Made by a program: the position numbers and the translations under genes. A stretch of DNA of 64,000 nt. Source: DASWOJ01 sp964250755. GTDB taxonomy: Bacteria; Pseudomonadota; Alphaproteobacteria; Acetobacterales; Acetobacteraceae. Positions 1 to 8,915 of the stretch are shown piece after piece (within the stretch, counting starts at the first letter, position 1; each line of letters begins with the position of its first letter). Where the stretch lies: contig CAXUHB010000022.1 in NCBI GenBank assembly GCA_964250755.1, positions 1 to 64,000 of the forward strand, read 5' to 3'. The notes under the pieces were generated by a model that did not search any database, was not told where the DNA came from, and saw only the letters and a program-made list of their open reading frames with translations.

Positions 1-53
1 ACATCCGCACCATCTTGGGAATCCCAGGAGTCAACGTCAGAGCGGGTTGGTAT

Positions 54-87
54 AACTTCGCATGGTCGCCAACTTCGCATGGTCGCT
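54..87. repeat. 17-bp tandem duplication
   Basis: Two adjacent 17-bp copies beginning aacttcgcatggtcgc differ only at the last base. They lie in the 181 bp after the end of the molybdenum hydroxylase gene. I see no gene in positions 1-181. The 5' end of the repeat superficially recalls half a loxP arm, but no spacer or second inverted arm is present. Confidence 0.7.
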
Positions 88-181
88 GGGTTTCTGCGCC
101 CATGCCGGGCAGGCTGATGCGCCCGCGTCCGTCACGGTTTCCAACCGTTCCACCCTCCCCTCCGGCTGACGCTGTTTCCCG

Positions 182-2485
182 TCAGCCGGGAGCCACCCCG
201 TTCAGCGCTGCCCAAACCCGCTGCGCCGAGGCCGGCATGTCCAGCCACCGCACGCCGGCGGGCCGCAGCGCATCCAGCACCGCGTTCATCGCCGCAGGCA
301 GCGACCCGGTCGTGCCAGCCTCACCGGCTCCCTTCACGCCCAGCGGGTTGTTCGGCGACGGGACCGGGCGCTCCAGCAAGGTGATGCCCGGCAGCATCTC
401 CGCATGCGGCATCGCGTAGTCCATGAAGCTGCCGGACAGGAGCTGCCCGCCCTCGTCATAGACGCACTGCTCGCCCAGCACCTGGCCTAGCCCCTGTGCG
501 ATGCCGCCCATGATCTGCCCGTCCAGCAGGGTGTGGTTCAGCACCACCCCGCAGTCATCCACGGCGACGTAGCGCTGCAGCGACACTTCCCCGGTTTCGG
601 GATCAACCTCCACCTCGGCGACGTGAGCGCCGGACGGGAAGGCGCGGCTGGCGGGCAGGGCCGCGGTGGTGTCCAGCGGACCGCTCTCCTGGCCCTCGGC
701 CGGGCGGGCCAGCTCCAGCAGCGTCACCACGCGGTCGGTGCCGACGATGCGGTAGGCGCCGGCCTGATACTCGATGTCCGCCGGCGCGGCCTCCAGCACG
801 TCGGCGGCAAGTTCCAGGCCCTTGCGGACCACCTCCTGCGCCGCAACGGCCGTCGCGGCCCCATGGGACAGCATGGACCGGGACGCGAAGGCGCCGCCGC
901 CGAACAGCGGCAGGCCGTCCGGGTCGCCCTGGTACAGCGTGATGGCCAGAGGGTCCAGGCCCAGGATGCCGGCGGCGATCTCGGGGAACACCGTCTCGTG
1001 CCCCTGCCCGGAGGAGTGCGTGACGTTGTGGACACGCACGCCGCCCGCCGGGTCGAAGGTGATCGCCACCTCGTCCCGCGGCACCACGCCGCCGGACGGT
1101 TCCACGAACACGCCGACGCCGATGCCGCGCAGCTTGCCGCGCCCGGCGGCCTCGGCCCGCCGTGCCTCGAACCCTGCCCAGTCCGCCGCGTCCGTTGCCA
1201 TGTCCAGCAGACCCGGGTAGTCGCCGCTGTCGTAGGTCGCGGCCATCGGCCCGCCGGTGGGCAGGGTGTAGGGAAAAGCGTCCGCCGGCAGCAGGTTCAG
1301 CCGGCGCAGCGCCAGGCGGTCCTGGCCCAACTGCCGCGCCGCCTCGTCCACCAGCCGCTCGACGGCGTAGGCCATATCCGGACGGCCGGCGCCGCGGTAG
1401 GCGGTGATGGGCACGGTGTTGGTCAGCGCCAGGCGGTGCCGGCCATGCACGGCGGGGATGCGGTAGGGGCCGCTGCACATCATGGCCGGGTTGAGCGTGG
1501 AGATCAGCGGCCCCGTCGCCACCGGGTAAGCGCCCTGGTCGCACACCCAGCGGTGCCGGATGGCCAGGAACCGGCCCGCCGCGTCCAGCGCCAGCTCCCC
1601 GTGCATACGCAGCCCGCGGCCGTGGTAGTCGCTGAGGAAGGTCTCCGACCGGGTTGCCGTCCACTTCACGGGCCGGCCCGCCAGCTTGGCCGCGAGCGCC
1701 AGCGCCGCGTGCTCGGGATAGGCTGGGCCGCGTATGCCGAAGCCGCCGCCCACGTCCTGCGCCCGCACGCGCACCTGGCCCGACGGCAAGCCGGTCAGCC
1801 CGCACAGCGAGTCCCGCAGCGCCACCATGCCTTGCGTGCTGGTCCACAGGTCCAGCTTATCGCCCTCCCACCGGGCCAGCGCCGCCTTCGGCTCCAACGG
1901 GTTGCCCACGACGCGGTCGCTGGTCAGGTCCAGCTTGACCACATGCGTCGCGCCGGCGAACGCCGCCTCGACCGCGGCGGCATCTCCGTATTCGTAGTCG
2001 AAGCACAGGTTGCCCGGCACGTCCGGATGCAACTGCGGCGCACCCTCCATCAGAGCCGCGTCCATGTCGGACACGGCTGGCAAGGTCTCGTATTCGACGA
2101 GGATCAGCTCCGCCGCGTCCTGCGCCTGCGCCGCGGTTTCCGCCGCCACCAGGGCCACGGGATCGCCCACATAGCGCACGCGGTCCTGCGCCAGGCACGG
2201 GGCCTGCGGCGTCAGCAGCGCCATGCCGTTCCGCCCCTTGTAGGGCAGCGCCGCCTTGCCGCGGCCATACCCGGCGGCCGCCGCGTCCGCCCCCGTCAGC
2301 ACCGCCGCCACGCCTGGCGCGGCCCGCGCCGCCGCCGTGTCCACCGACAGGATGCGCGCATGGGCATGGTCAGACCGCAGGAACACCGCGTGCAACTGCC
2401 CCGGCAAGTTCCAGTCCGCCGTGTAGCGCCCAGCGCCGGTCAGCAGCCGCGCGTCCTCGCGCCGGCCGAAATAAGGGTAGCTCAA
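182..2485 (-). CDS. Xanthine dehydrogenase/CoxL-type molybdopterin-binding large subunit
   Basis: This 767-residue protein is a full-length molybdenum hydroxylase large subunit (xanthine dehydrogenase/aldehyde oxidase family). Residues 7-135 form the a/b hammerhead region. GGGFG (246-250) and AYRGAGR (362-368) match the molybdopterin-binding domain, and GAGEAG places the expected catalytic Glu at 722. AYRGAGR is the form II signature; the AYxCSFR loop of true CO dehydrogenase is absent, so the substrate is probably an aldehyde, purine or N-heterocycle. The start is a TTG, chosen because an AGGAGGG Shine-Dalgarno sits 6-7 bases upstream and the N-terminus YFGRREDARLLTG is typical. The gene follows the MFS transporter by 43 bp on the same strand, suggesting uptake and oxidation of one compound. 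The FAD and 2Fe-2S subunits it normally needs are not downstream within the window. Confidence 0.93.
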   Translation of the reverse strand: MSYPYFGRREDARLLTGAGRYTADWNLPGQLHAVFLRSDHAHARILSVDTAAARAAPGVAAVLTGADAAAAGYGRGKAALPYKGRNGMALLTPQAPCLAQDRVRYVGDPVALVAAETAAQAQDAAELILVEYETLPAVSDMDAALMEGAPQLHPDVPGNLCFDYEYGDAAAVEAAFAGATHVVKLDLTSDRVVGNPLEPKAALARWEGDKLDLWTSTQGMVALRDSLCGLTGLPSGQVRVRAQDVGGGFGIRGPAYPEHAALALAAKLAGRPVKWTATRSETFLSDYHGRGLRMHGELALDAAGRFLAIRHRWVCDQGAYPVATGPLISTLNPAMMCSGPYRIPAVHGRHRLALTNTVPITAYRGAGRPDMAYAVERLVDEAARQLGQDRLALRRLNLLPADAFPYTLPTGGPMAATYDSGDYPGLLDMATDAADWAGFEARRAEAAGRGKLRGIGVGVFVEPSGGVVPRDEVAITFDPAGGVRVHNVTHSSGQGHETVFPEIAAGILGLDPLAITLYQGDPDGLPLFGGGAFASRSMLSHGAATAVAAQEVVRKGLELAADVLEAAPADIEYQAGAYRIVGTDRVVTLLELARPAEGQESGPLDTTAALPASRAFPSGAHVAEVEVDPETGEVSLQRYVAVDDCGVVLNHTLLDGQIMGGIAQGLGQVLGEQCVYDEGGQLLSGSFMDYAMPHAEMLPGITLLERPVPSPNNPLGVKGAGEAGTTGSLPAAMNAVLDALRPAGVRWLDMPASAQRVWAALNGVAPG

Positions 2486-2528
2486 GGTGTGCCCTCCTGG
2501 ACAGGAACCGGGGATGTGGGGCCGGCTT

Positions 2529-3926
2529 CTACCCCGTCCACCCTGGGACGGCCGCGGGCGCCCCCGTGGCGCCGGGGTCGGCCGCGACCTCCTCCAGCGC
2601 CCGACCGCTCGCCTCCATGCCCAGAACCAGCACGGTGGCGACCAGCACAGCCAGCAGCCCCACCATCAGCGCCAGCACGCCGCCGACGCCGTAGGCCGTG
2701 AACAGCGGCACGACCAGGAACGGCGTCAGCACCGTGGCGCCGCGTCCGAAGGTGTTGCAGATGCCGGACGCGCGCAGCCGCACCTCGGTCGGGAACAGCT
2801 CGGGGATGTAAACGCCGAACAGCACCGCCACCAGCACGTAGATCGGCACCGTCAGCGCCAGCCCGGCCACTGGCAGCCACACCGGGTCGTGCACGAAGGG
2901 GTAGATGCTGCCGAACAGCATGGACAGCGCCGCCGCCCCGACAAGGATGCGCCGCCGCCCGACCCGGTCCACCAGCAGCGCCCCGATCAGCGCCCCGGCC
3001 GGCGCCCCCAGCGCCATGACCAGCGAGTAGCCGAACGATGTCGCGACCGACAGGCCCTGCTTGGCGAAGAAGGTCGGCAGCCAGGTGATGAAGCCATAGA
3101 CCAAGGTGTTGATGACGATCAGGCTGATGCACCCCAGCGCCATGCGCCCCAGCAGCGGCGGAGCGAACAAGGTGGACAGCGCCCGCGACGGCGCCGGGCC
3201 GGGCGGCGGCGCAGGCGCCGGCAAGGGGGCGCCGCCGGACGCCTCGCGCTCGATGGTGGCCATCAGCGCCTCGGCCTCCCCGGTGCGGCCGACGCTCTCC
3301 AGCCAGCGCGGGCTTTCCGGCAGGCTTTTCCGCGCTTGCCACACCAGCAGCGCGCCGACGCCGCCCAGGATGAACATGGCCCGCCACCCGAACGCCGGGA
3401 CCAGCAGCCAGGCCGCCAGCGCCGAAACGGGCAGCCCGGTGACGACGAACACCGCGACCAGGCCCAGCCAGCGGCCCCGCCGCGCCGGCGGCACGAACTC
3501 GGTCATGGTGGAGTAGCCCACCACGTTCTCCGCCCCCAGCCCCACGCCCATGACGAAGCGCAGCGCGATCAGCACGGCCATGTTGGGCGCGAAGGCCGCA
3601 GCCAGCGACGCCAGCCCGAACACCGCCAGGTTCGCCTGGTAGGTGAAGCGCCGCCCGTAGCGGTCCCCCAGGAACCCCGTCAGCAGCGATCCGATCATCA
3701 TGCCCAGGAAGGTGCTGGACACGAAGGCAGCGTTCTCCCCCAAGGTCGAGAACCCCGACCGAAGCGTGGCGCCCAGCACCGCGGCGCCCAGGTAGATGTC
3801 GAAGCCGTCGAAGAACATGCCCAGGCCGATCAGCCGCAGGATACGCCGGTGGAAGGCCGACACGGGAAGCCGATCCAGCCGCGCCCCGGCATTTACGCTG
3901 GCGTTCACGCTTGCTGCTGCGTCCAT
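2529..3926 (-). CDS. MFS transporter, sugar/aromatic-acid porter-like
   Basis: A 465-residue inner-membrane major facilitator protein with about 12 hydrophobic segments. The FFDGFDIY sequence in the first helix (38-45) and the GDRYGRR loop between helices 2 and 3 (87-93) are the standard MFS signature. The overall pattern (central cytoplasmic loop with PESPRWL, second half repeating the fold) resembles the aromatic-acid:H+ symporter and sugar-porter branches. The ATG at 3926 is preceded by GGAGGGG. It is the first gene of a leftward pair with the molybdenum hydroxylase large subunit and diverges from the hydrolase gene at 4109. The substrate cannot be read from sequence; a compound oxidised by the downstream hydroxylase is the reasonable guess. 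Confidence 0.92.
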   Translation of the reverse strand: MDAAASVNASVNAGARLDRLPVSAFHRRILRLIGLGMFFDGFDIYLGAAVLGATLRSGFSTLGENAAFVSSTFLGMMIGSLLTGFLGDRYGRRFTYQANLAVFGLASLAAAFAPNMAVLIALRFVMGVGLGAENVVGYSTMTEFVPPARRGRWLGLVAVFVVTGLPVSALAAWLLVPAFGWRAMFILGGVGALLVWQARKSLPESPRWLESVGRTGEAEALMATIEREASGGAPLPAPAPPPGPAPSRALSTLFAPPLLGRMALGCISLIVINTLVYGFITWLPTFFAKQGLSVATSFGYSLVMALGAPAGALIGALLVDRVGRRRILVGAAALSMLFGSIYPFVHDPVWLPVAGLALTVPIYVLVAVLFGVYIPELFPTEVRLRASGICNTFGRGATVLTPFLVVPLFTAYGVGGVLALMVGLLAVLVATVLVLGMEASGRALEEVAADPGATGAPAAVPGWTG

Positions 3927-4108
3927 CGCTGTTCCCCTCCACGCGGGCCAGGCTTTTGCCGCCCCGCCCTGTTTTGCCGCACGATGGCGGCTCCGCCGCC
4001 GGGGCGCAACGTCCTAGCAGAGCGGGGCTTCTTACCCGGGGCGGGGCGTCCTGGCCCGCTGGCGGACTGCGTGGTAGGGCGTGGCGCAGCACGGGAGGAC
4101 AGGGGCGC

Positions 4109-4924
4109 ATGACTCACCATTATGCCGGCGGCACGGTCGCGGCGTCCGTCATGGGGGACGGGCCGCCGGTCTGGGTGCTCCACTCCCTGCTGGCGGACGC
4201 CGGCAGTTGCACCCCGCTGGCGACGGCCTTGTCGGGCCGCCACCGCGTGACGGTCCCGGACCTGCCGGGGTTTGGCGGGTCGGCGCCCGTAGATGCCGGG
4301 CTGGAACCGGTGGCGGACCGGCTGGCAGCGGCCGTCAAGGAGGCGGGCAGCCCCGTCGCCATCGTCGGCAACGGCTACGGCAGCTTCGTCGCCCTGATGC
4401 TGGCGCTGCGCCATCCCGCCTTGGTCAGCAGGCTGGTGCTGGCCGGCACCGGCGCAGCCTTCGACGAGCCGGGCCGCGCGGCCTTCCGCGGCATGGCAGC
4501 GGCTGCAACGGACAAGGGGCTGGCGGCCATTGCCGACACCGCCATGCGCCGCCTGTTCTCCCCGGCGTTCCAGCAGGCCAACCCCGCGCTGGTCGCGGAG
4601 CGGCGCGAGCGGTTCCTGGCCACCGACCCCGCCCTGTTCATCTCCGCCTGCCACGCCTTGGCGGCGCTGGACCTGCGCGATGCCGTGCGCGGCCTGCACC
4701 GTCCCGTGCTGGCGCTGGCCGGCGAGTTGGACGAGGCAACGCCCGCACCCATGGCCCGGCAGTTGGCGGAGCTGCTGCCGGATGCGCGGTTCCAGGAGTT
4801 GCCCGGCCTGGCTCACGTCCCGCAACTGCAGGACACGGCGGCCTTTGTGGCGGCGGCTGGCGGATTCCTGCGCGGCAGCCCGGCGCCGGGCCGTCCGGCG
4901 TCCGCGCCAGCCCTGAACGCATAA
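4109..4924 (+). CDS. Alpha/beta-hydrolase-fold protein lacking the nucleophile serine
   Basis: A 271-residue alpha/beta-hydrolase-fold protein. The start at 4109 is preferred over an upstream in-frame ATG at 3911 because it has a GGGAGG site and homology-like sequence begins there. The core reads LHSLLAD (oxyanion region), DLPGFGGS (51-58), and the acid and His elements GELDEATP and LAHVPQL near the C-terminus. The nucleophile elbow, normally GxSxG, reads GNGYG at 87-91, so glycine replaces serine at 89. Either the protein is not a classical esterase or it works by a non-covalent mechanism. It is 10 bp upstream of the deacetylase gene and probably co-transcribed with it; a role in the same catabolic pathway as the divergent hydroxylase and transporter is inferred. 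Confidence 0.85.
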   Translation: MTHHYAGGTVAASVMGDGPPVWVLHSLLADAGSCTPLATALSGRHRVTVPDLPGFGGSAPVDAGLEPVADRLAAAVKEAGSPVAIVGNGYGSFVALMLALRHPALVSRLVLAGTGAAFDEPGRAAFRGMAAAATDKGLAAIADTAMRRLFSPAFQQANPALVAERRERFLATDPALFISACHALAALDLRDAVRGLHRPVLALAGELDEATPAPMARQLAELLPDARFQELPGLAHVPQLQDTAAFVAAAGGFLRGSPAPGRPASAPALNA

Positions 4925-4934
4925 TGGAGAACGC

Positions 4935-5837
4935 ATGACAGCGCCGCGGGACCGCGCGCTCTACAGCGCCATCGTGGACCGCCCTCCCCTGCGCCTGCCC
5001 GGCGGCGCGCGTGTCGCGGTGTGGCCCATCGTCAACCTAGAGGTCTGGGACATCGGCAAGCCCATGGCCCGGCAGGTCCTGCCCGCGCCCACCGGCCAGG
5101 TGCTGCTGCCGGACGTGCCCAACTGGTCCTGGCACGAATACGGGATGCGCGTCGGCTTCTGGCGCTTCCACAAGCTGTTCGGCCGCCTGGGCGTCCGCCC
5201 GACGCTGTCCATCAACGCCCGCGTCTGCGACGACTACGAACGGGTGGCCGCCGCCGCCCGGGACGCCGGGTGGGAGTTCATGGGCCACGCCTGGGAGCAA
5301 GGGCCGATCCACAAGGAGCCGGACCAGCGCGGCATGATCCACCGAGCGATGGACCGTCTGCAGGCCTTCACCGGCATCCGTCCGGTCGGCTGGCTCGGCC
5401 CCGGGCTGACGCAGACGCTGGACACGCCGGAGCTGCTTGCGGAGGCCGGGGTGCAATACATCGGCGACTGGGTGTGGGACGACGAACCCTGCACCATAAG
5501 CACCGCGCGCGGCCCGTTGGTGACGATGCCCTACACGGTGGAGCTGAACGACATCCCCGCCATGATCGTGCAGCACCACGAGAGCGCCTACTGGGCCACG
5601 CGCTGCCTGGACGCCCTTGACCGGCTGCACCAGGAGGGGGTGGAGCGGGCCAAGGTCATGGCCATCGCCATCCACCCCTACATCTCCGGCCAGCCGCACC
5701 GCATCCGTTACCTGGAGCAGGTGATGGATGCCGCCGCGGGGCGGGACGGCGTCGTGTTCATGAACGGCGCGGAACTGCTGGACTGGTACCAAGGCACATG
5801 CCGGGACACGGGCCAGGGCGCGGCGGCCGGGGCCTGA
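4935..5837 (+). CDS. Polysaccharide deacetylase family (PuuE/allantoinase-like) hydrolase
   Basis: A 300-residue NodB-fold protein of the cytosolic branch that includes PuuE-type allantoinases. It has no signal peptide. The N-terminus with YSAIVDRPPLRLPGGARVAVW is the usual lead of this branch. Metal and active-site positions are suggested by NARVCDDY, EFMGHAWEQ and the distal IAIHPYISGQPHR. The family removes acetyl or carbamoyl-like groups from small molecules or sugars; the exact substrate here is unknown. It overlaps nothing but starts 10 bp after the hydrolase-fold gene. The proximity to a molybdenum hydroxylase would suit purine/ureide-type breakdown, which is inference only. Confidence 0.9.
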   Translation: MTAPRDRALYSAIVDRPPLRLPGGARVAVWPIVNLEVWDIGKPMARQVLPAPTGQVLLPDVPNWSWHEYGMRVGFWRFHKLFGRLGVRPTLSINARVCDDYERVAAAARDAGWEFMGHAWEQGPIHKEPDQRGMIHRAMDRLQAFTGIRPVGWLGPGLTQTLDTPELLAEAGVQYIGDWVWDDEPCTISTARGPLVTMPYTVELNDIPAMIVQHHESAYWATRCLDALDRLHQEGVERAKVMAIAIHPYISGQPHRIRYLEQVMDAAAGRDGVVFMNGAELLDWYQGTCRDTGQGAAAGA

Positions 5838-5840
5838 GCG

Positions 5841-5903
5841 ATGCTGCCGCACGAGCGCGTCCCCTACCTGCCCATCGCCGGCCGCCCGGTCCTGCACGGC
5901 TAC
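5841..5903 (+). pseudogene. Possible 5' remnant of a second deacetylase gene
   Basis: Three bases after the deacetylase stop, an ATG begins HERVPYLPIAGRPVLHGYGA. It closely resembles the N-terminal lead of PuuE-type deacetylases (compare YSAIVDRPPL in the intact neighbour). After about 20 residues the resemblance ends and the frame runs on as low-complexity sequence to 6026. I read it as the stump of a tandem paralogue lost by deletion, but a chance match is possible. The rest of the gap to 6125 shows nothing I recognise. Confidence 0.35.
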
Positions 5904-6125
5904 GGTGCGGCCCGGCGACCCTTCTCCGCGGTCCAGGGAACGATGGGAGGACGGGGCAGCCGGGCTGGGCCTGAGCCAGCACCAGGCTTCAACTGCTCCG
6001 GTCGATCAAGTGCGCGCCGGGGCTGACTGGCAATGGATCGTGACGATGCGCCTCCGGCTACGCACTCCGAAAGCGGATCGGGATGCCCGTTGCCCCCCTC
6101 CTCCCAGCAGCCTACATCCGCCCGC

Positions 6126-6767
6126 ATGAACCGCCGCGCCATGCTCCTTTCCGCCATCGCCCTCCCTCTGGGCGCTCAGGCCAGGGCGCAAGCCCACCCC
6201 TTCGCGCCCACCTCGCAGGACCGCGCCGACCTGCAGCGGGTCGAGGCCTACCTGAACGGCGTCCGTGCCCTGAAGGCGAGGTTCCAGCAGGTCGCCCCCG
6301 ATGGCGGGACAACCCAGGGCCAGGCGTGGCTGCAGCGCCCGGGCCGGCTGCGGTTCCAATACGACCCGCCCACCCCGTTCCTGCTGGTGGGCGGCAACGG
6401 GCTGCTGGTGTTCAACGACAGCCAGCTCAAGCAGACCAGCAACATCCCGCTCGGGTCCACGCCGCTGGGGCTGCTCCTGCAGGACAACCTGCGCCTGTCC
6501 GGGGACGTGACGGTGACAGGCATGACGCGGGCGCCGGGTCAGCTCCAGGTGTCGCTGGTGCGGACGAAGTCCCCGGCTGATGGCACCCTGACCCTGATCT
6601 TCACCGATCCGCCGCTGGCCTTGACGCAGTGGGTCGTGGTGGACGCGCAGCGGCTGGAAACGCGGGTGCGGCTGTACAACATCGAGATGGGCGGCAGCTT
6701 CGACCAGAAGCTGTTCCAGTTCATTGATCCCAAGTTCTTCCAGAACAATCCGGGCAGCGGCGGCTGA
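6126..6767 (+). CDS. LolA-like outer-membrane lipoprotein carrier
   Basis: A 213-residue secreted protein with a signal peptide MNRRAMLLSAIALPLGAQARA (cleavage after about residue 21). Its body matches LolA: KARFQQ, GQAWLQRPGRLRFQYDPP, a variable sheet region, then VVVDAQ and a C-terminal MGGSFDQKLFQFIDP. LolA carries lipoproteins across the periplasm from LolCDE to LolB. The start at 6126 is chosen over the upstream ATG at 6033 because it places the signal peptide at the N-terminus. It stands alone, 42 bp before the peptidase C26 gene. Confidence 0.88.
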   Translation: MNRRAMLLSAIALPLGAQARAQAHPFAPTSQDRADLQRVEAYLNGVRALKARFQQVAPDGGTTQGQAWLQRPGRLRFQYDPPTPFLLVGGNGLLVFNDSQLKQTSNIPLGSTPLGLLLQDNLRLSGDVTVTGMTRAPGQLQVSLVRTKSPADGTLTLIFTDPPLALTQWVVVDAQRLETRVRLYNIEMGGSFDQKLFQFIDPKFFQNNPGSGG

Positions 6768-6808
6768 TTTGCCTTTGTCCGGCCACGCCCGCCGCGCATG
6801 ATGGCGGC

Positions 6809-7570
6809 ATGAAGCCGCTGATCGGGATTTCCTGCTGCATCAAGGCGTTTGGGCAGTACGGCATGGTGAACCACGCCGCCTCCGACACCTATGTGCGCGC
6901 GGTTGACCTGGTGGTGGGCGGCGTGCCGGTGCTGGTGCCGGCCAACGGGGACGCTGCCGACATCGGCACTCTGCTGGCCCGTCTGGACGGCATCATCCTG
7001 ACTGGCAGCCGGTCCAACGTGCATCCCGGCCTCTACGGCGGCCCGCCGCACCCCGCCGACACGCCGGAAGATGCCAAGCGCGACGCCGTCACCCTGCGGC
7101 TCATCCGCGCCGCCGTCGCCGCGGGCGTTCCGGTGCTGGCGATCTGCCGGGGCCTGCAGGAGTTGAACGTGGCGCTGGGCGGCACCCTGCACCAGCGGTT
7201 GCAGGACCTGCCGGGACGGATGGACCACTCGACGCCGCTGCATCCCAACCCGCGGGTGCGGCAGGGCAAGGCGCATACGGTCCAGGTCGCGCCGGGCAGT
7301 TGGCTGCACGGGGTGGCGGGGGCAGGATCCATCGCCGTGAACTCGCTGCACAACCAGGGCGTGGACGCGCTGGCGCCGGGGCTGGTGGTGGAGGGTACGG
7401 CGCCGGACGGCACGGTCGAGGCTGTGAGGCTGCCCGGCGCGCGGGCGCTGACAGTGGGGGTGCAGTGGCATCCGGAATACGACTTTGCAACTGATGCGAT
7501 ATCCCACGGCATCTTCGCTGCGTTCGGCGCAGCGGTGCGGGCGCCGGAGATGCGCCTGGCTGCGGAGTAA
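6809..7570 (+). CDS. Gamma-glutamyl-gamma-aminobutyrate hydrolase family (peptidase C26)
   Basis: A 253-residue class I glutamine-amidotransferase-fold protein of the PuuD/C26 family, which hydrolyses gamma-glutamyl amides such as gamma-glutamyl-GABA in putrescine catabolism. The nucleophile is Cys113 in AICRGLQELN, and the His/Glu pair lies in QWHPEYD (His221, Glu223). GIILTGSRSNVHPGLYG is the oxyanion strand. Length and motifs are complete. No puu neighbours are present, so the substrate is unassigned. Confidence 0.92.
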   Translation: MKPLIGISCCIKAFGQYGMVNHAASDTYVRAVDLVVGGVPVLVPANGDAADIGTLLARLDGIILTGSRSNVHPGLYGGPPHPADTPEDAKRDAVTLRLIRAAVAAGVPVLAICRGLQELNVALGGTLHQRLQDLPGRMDHSTPLHPNPRVRQGKAHTVQVAPGSWLHGVAGAGSIAVNSLHNQGVDALAPGLVVEGTAPDGTVEAVRLPGARALTVGVQWHPEYDFATDAISHGIFAAFGAAVRAPEMRLAAE

Positions 7571-7597
7571 GCCCGGCTTGAACGGGTGGAGGTGCGC

Positions 7598-7843
7598 TTG
7601 AAGCCATGGTGTGCCGCCGTGCTGGCTTTGGCGGCGGTGCCGGCGCCCGCAGCGCCCGCCCCGATCGAGATGGCCCTGGCCTGCCAGCAGAACCTGTCCG
7701 ACGGCCGCATCCTGGTCAGCGACGGCGCCCTGCTGCCGCCCAACGCGCGCTATGTCATCAAGCGCTGCACGCCGAAGACCCAGGACGGCGGCTGGTCCCA
7801 TGGCGAATGCATGCTGAGCGTCACCAAGGGCGCGTCGGGCTGA
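7598..7843 (+). CDS. Small exported protein of unknown function
   Basis: An 81-residue protein with a signal peptide (WCAAVLALAAVPAPAAPAP) and two later cysteines (in ACQQ and KRCTPK) that could form a disulfide, plus a third in GECML. The reading frame opens at GTG 7586, but TTG at 7598 is favoured because a GGTGGAGG site lies five bases before it. It sits 27 bp after the C26 gene and 21 bp before a GNAT gene. I do not recognise the family. Confidence 0.65.
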   Translation: MKPWCAAVLALAAVPAPAAPAPIEMALACQQNLSDGRILVSDGALLPPNARYVIKRCTPKTQDGGWSHGECMLSVTKGASG

Positions 7844-7864
7844 CCACCTGATGAAGCGGACACC

Positions 7865-8323
7865 ATGAGGGTGGCGCGGCTGGCCGGGCCGGACGACCTG
7901 GCCTTCGTACGGGATGCGACGGTGGCAGCTTACCAGGCCTACCTGCCGGTGTTGGGCGCAATGCCGCTCCCCGTCTCCGCCGACCATGCGGCGGACATCG
8001 CGGCGGGCCATGTCTGGCTGGTGCGGGACGGCGGGGCGGACGCCGGGCTGATGGTGCTGGAGACCGCGGCGGACCACCTGCTGATCGAGAGCCTGGCCGT
8101 GCTGCCGGACCATCAAGGCCGCGGGCTGGGCCAATGGATGCTGGCCTTCGCCGACGCGCGGGCGCGGAAGGCCGGGCTGCCGGAATTGCGCCTGTACACC
8201 AACGCGCTGATGACGCGGAACATCGGCATTTATGCCCGGGCCGGCTTCGTCGAGACCAGGCGGGAGCCTGTGCCGCACCGGCCGGACATCGTGCGGGTTC
8301 ACATGGCGAAAGTCCTGGCGTGA
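7865..8323 (+). CDS. GNAT family N-acetyltransferase
   Basis: A 152-residue GCN5-related acetyltransferase. The acetyl-CoA pyrophosphate loop is in VLPDHQGRGLGQWMLAFAD (motif Q/RxxGxG/A), followed by the beta5-alpha4 segment ending in IGIYARAGFVETRR, typical of small-molecule or protein acetylating members. The ATG follows the small exported protein by 21 bp, so it may be translated from the same message. The acceptor substrate cannot be predicted. Confidence 0.9.
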   Translation: MRVARLAGPDDLAFVRDATVAAYQAYLPVLGAMPLPVSADHAADIAAGHVWLVRDGGADAGLMVLETAADHLLIESLAVLPDHQGRGLGQWMLAFADARARKAGLPELRLYTNALMTRNIGIYARAGFVETRREPVPHRPDIVRVHMAKVLA

Positions 8324-8362
8324 CTGCGTCGCCGTGCTGGGCCTCGCATGGCTGAAACGCCG

Positions 8363-8812
8363 TCAGGGCGTGATCACCAGCAGCGTCGAGGTCGCCGACG
8401 CCAGCAGCCGCCCCGATCCGTCCACCAGCTTCGCTTCCGCAAAGGCCGCGCGCCGTCCGAAGGACAGCACCACCCCCTCTGCCCGCACCTTGCCGGTCTC
8501 CACCGTCATCGCCCGGTGATAGGCCACCTTCAGCTCCAGCGTCGTGTAGGACTGCCCCGGCGCAAGCCTGGAATGCACCGCGCACCCGCACGCCGAGTCC
8601 AGCAGCGTCGCCGCGTAGCCGCCGTGGACCGTGCCGATGGGATTGTAGGCGTGGACGCCCGGCACGCCCTCGAACACCGCCCGGCCTTCCTCGACCTCGG
8701 CCAGCGTGAAGTCGAGCGACGACGCGATCCCCGACCGGCGGCCGGCAGCCATCAAGGCGCGCAGCTGGTCCAGCCCGGGCAGGTGCGGCCCGGCGTCAGC
8801 GGCCACGCTCAT
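8363..8812 (-). CDS. PaaI-type hotdog thioesterase
   Basis: A 149-residue single-hotdog protein. The signature is GTVHGGYAATLLDSACGCAV, with the HGG turn and an acidic residue on the central helix that acts as general base in PaaI-family acyl-CoA thioesterases, followed by TTLELKVAYHRAM. The ATG at 8812 is supported by TTTTGGAGAATGC upstream; a longer frame to 8974 lacks such support. It is convergent with the GNAT gene and about 100 bp downstream of the 2-hydroxyacid dehydrogenase. The acyl-CoA substrate is unknown. Confidence 0.9.
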   Translation of the reverse strand: MSVAADAGPHLPGLDQLRALMAAGRRSGIASSLDFTLAEVEEGRAVFEGVPGVHAYNPIGTVHGGYAATLLDSACGCAVHSRLAPGQSYTTLELKVAYHRAMTVETGKVRAEGVVLSFGRRAAFAEAKLVDGSGRLLASATSTLLVITP

Positions 8813-8915
8813 GCTGCATTCTCCAAAAGGGTCTTGGCCGACAACGACCGGATCTCCAGAGCCGTTTGGCCTTGGCCGTAGCCCGTGGCGGGCAATGCCG
8901 ACGCGGCGGCAGGCG

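Noticed and set aside
52..87. loxP-like aacttcg repeats
   Set aside because: Direct, not inverted, copies without an 8-bp spacer; simple 17-bp duplication.
533..2701. 722-codon frame antisense to the molybdenum hydroxylase
   Set aside because: No recognisable domain; opposite a full-length gene with all motifs.
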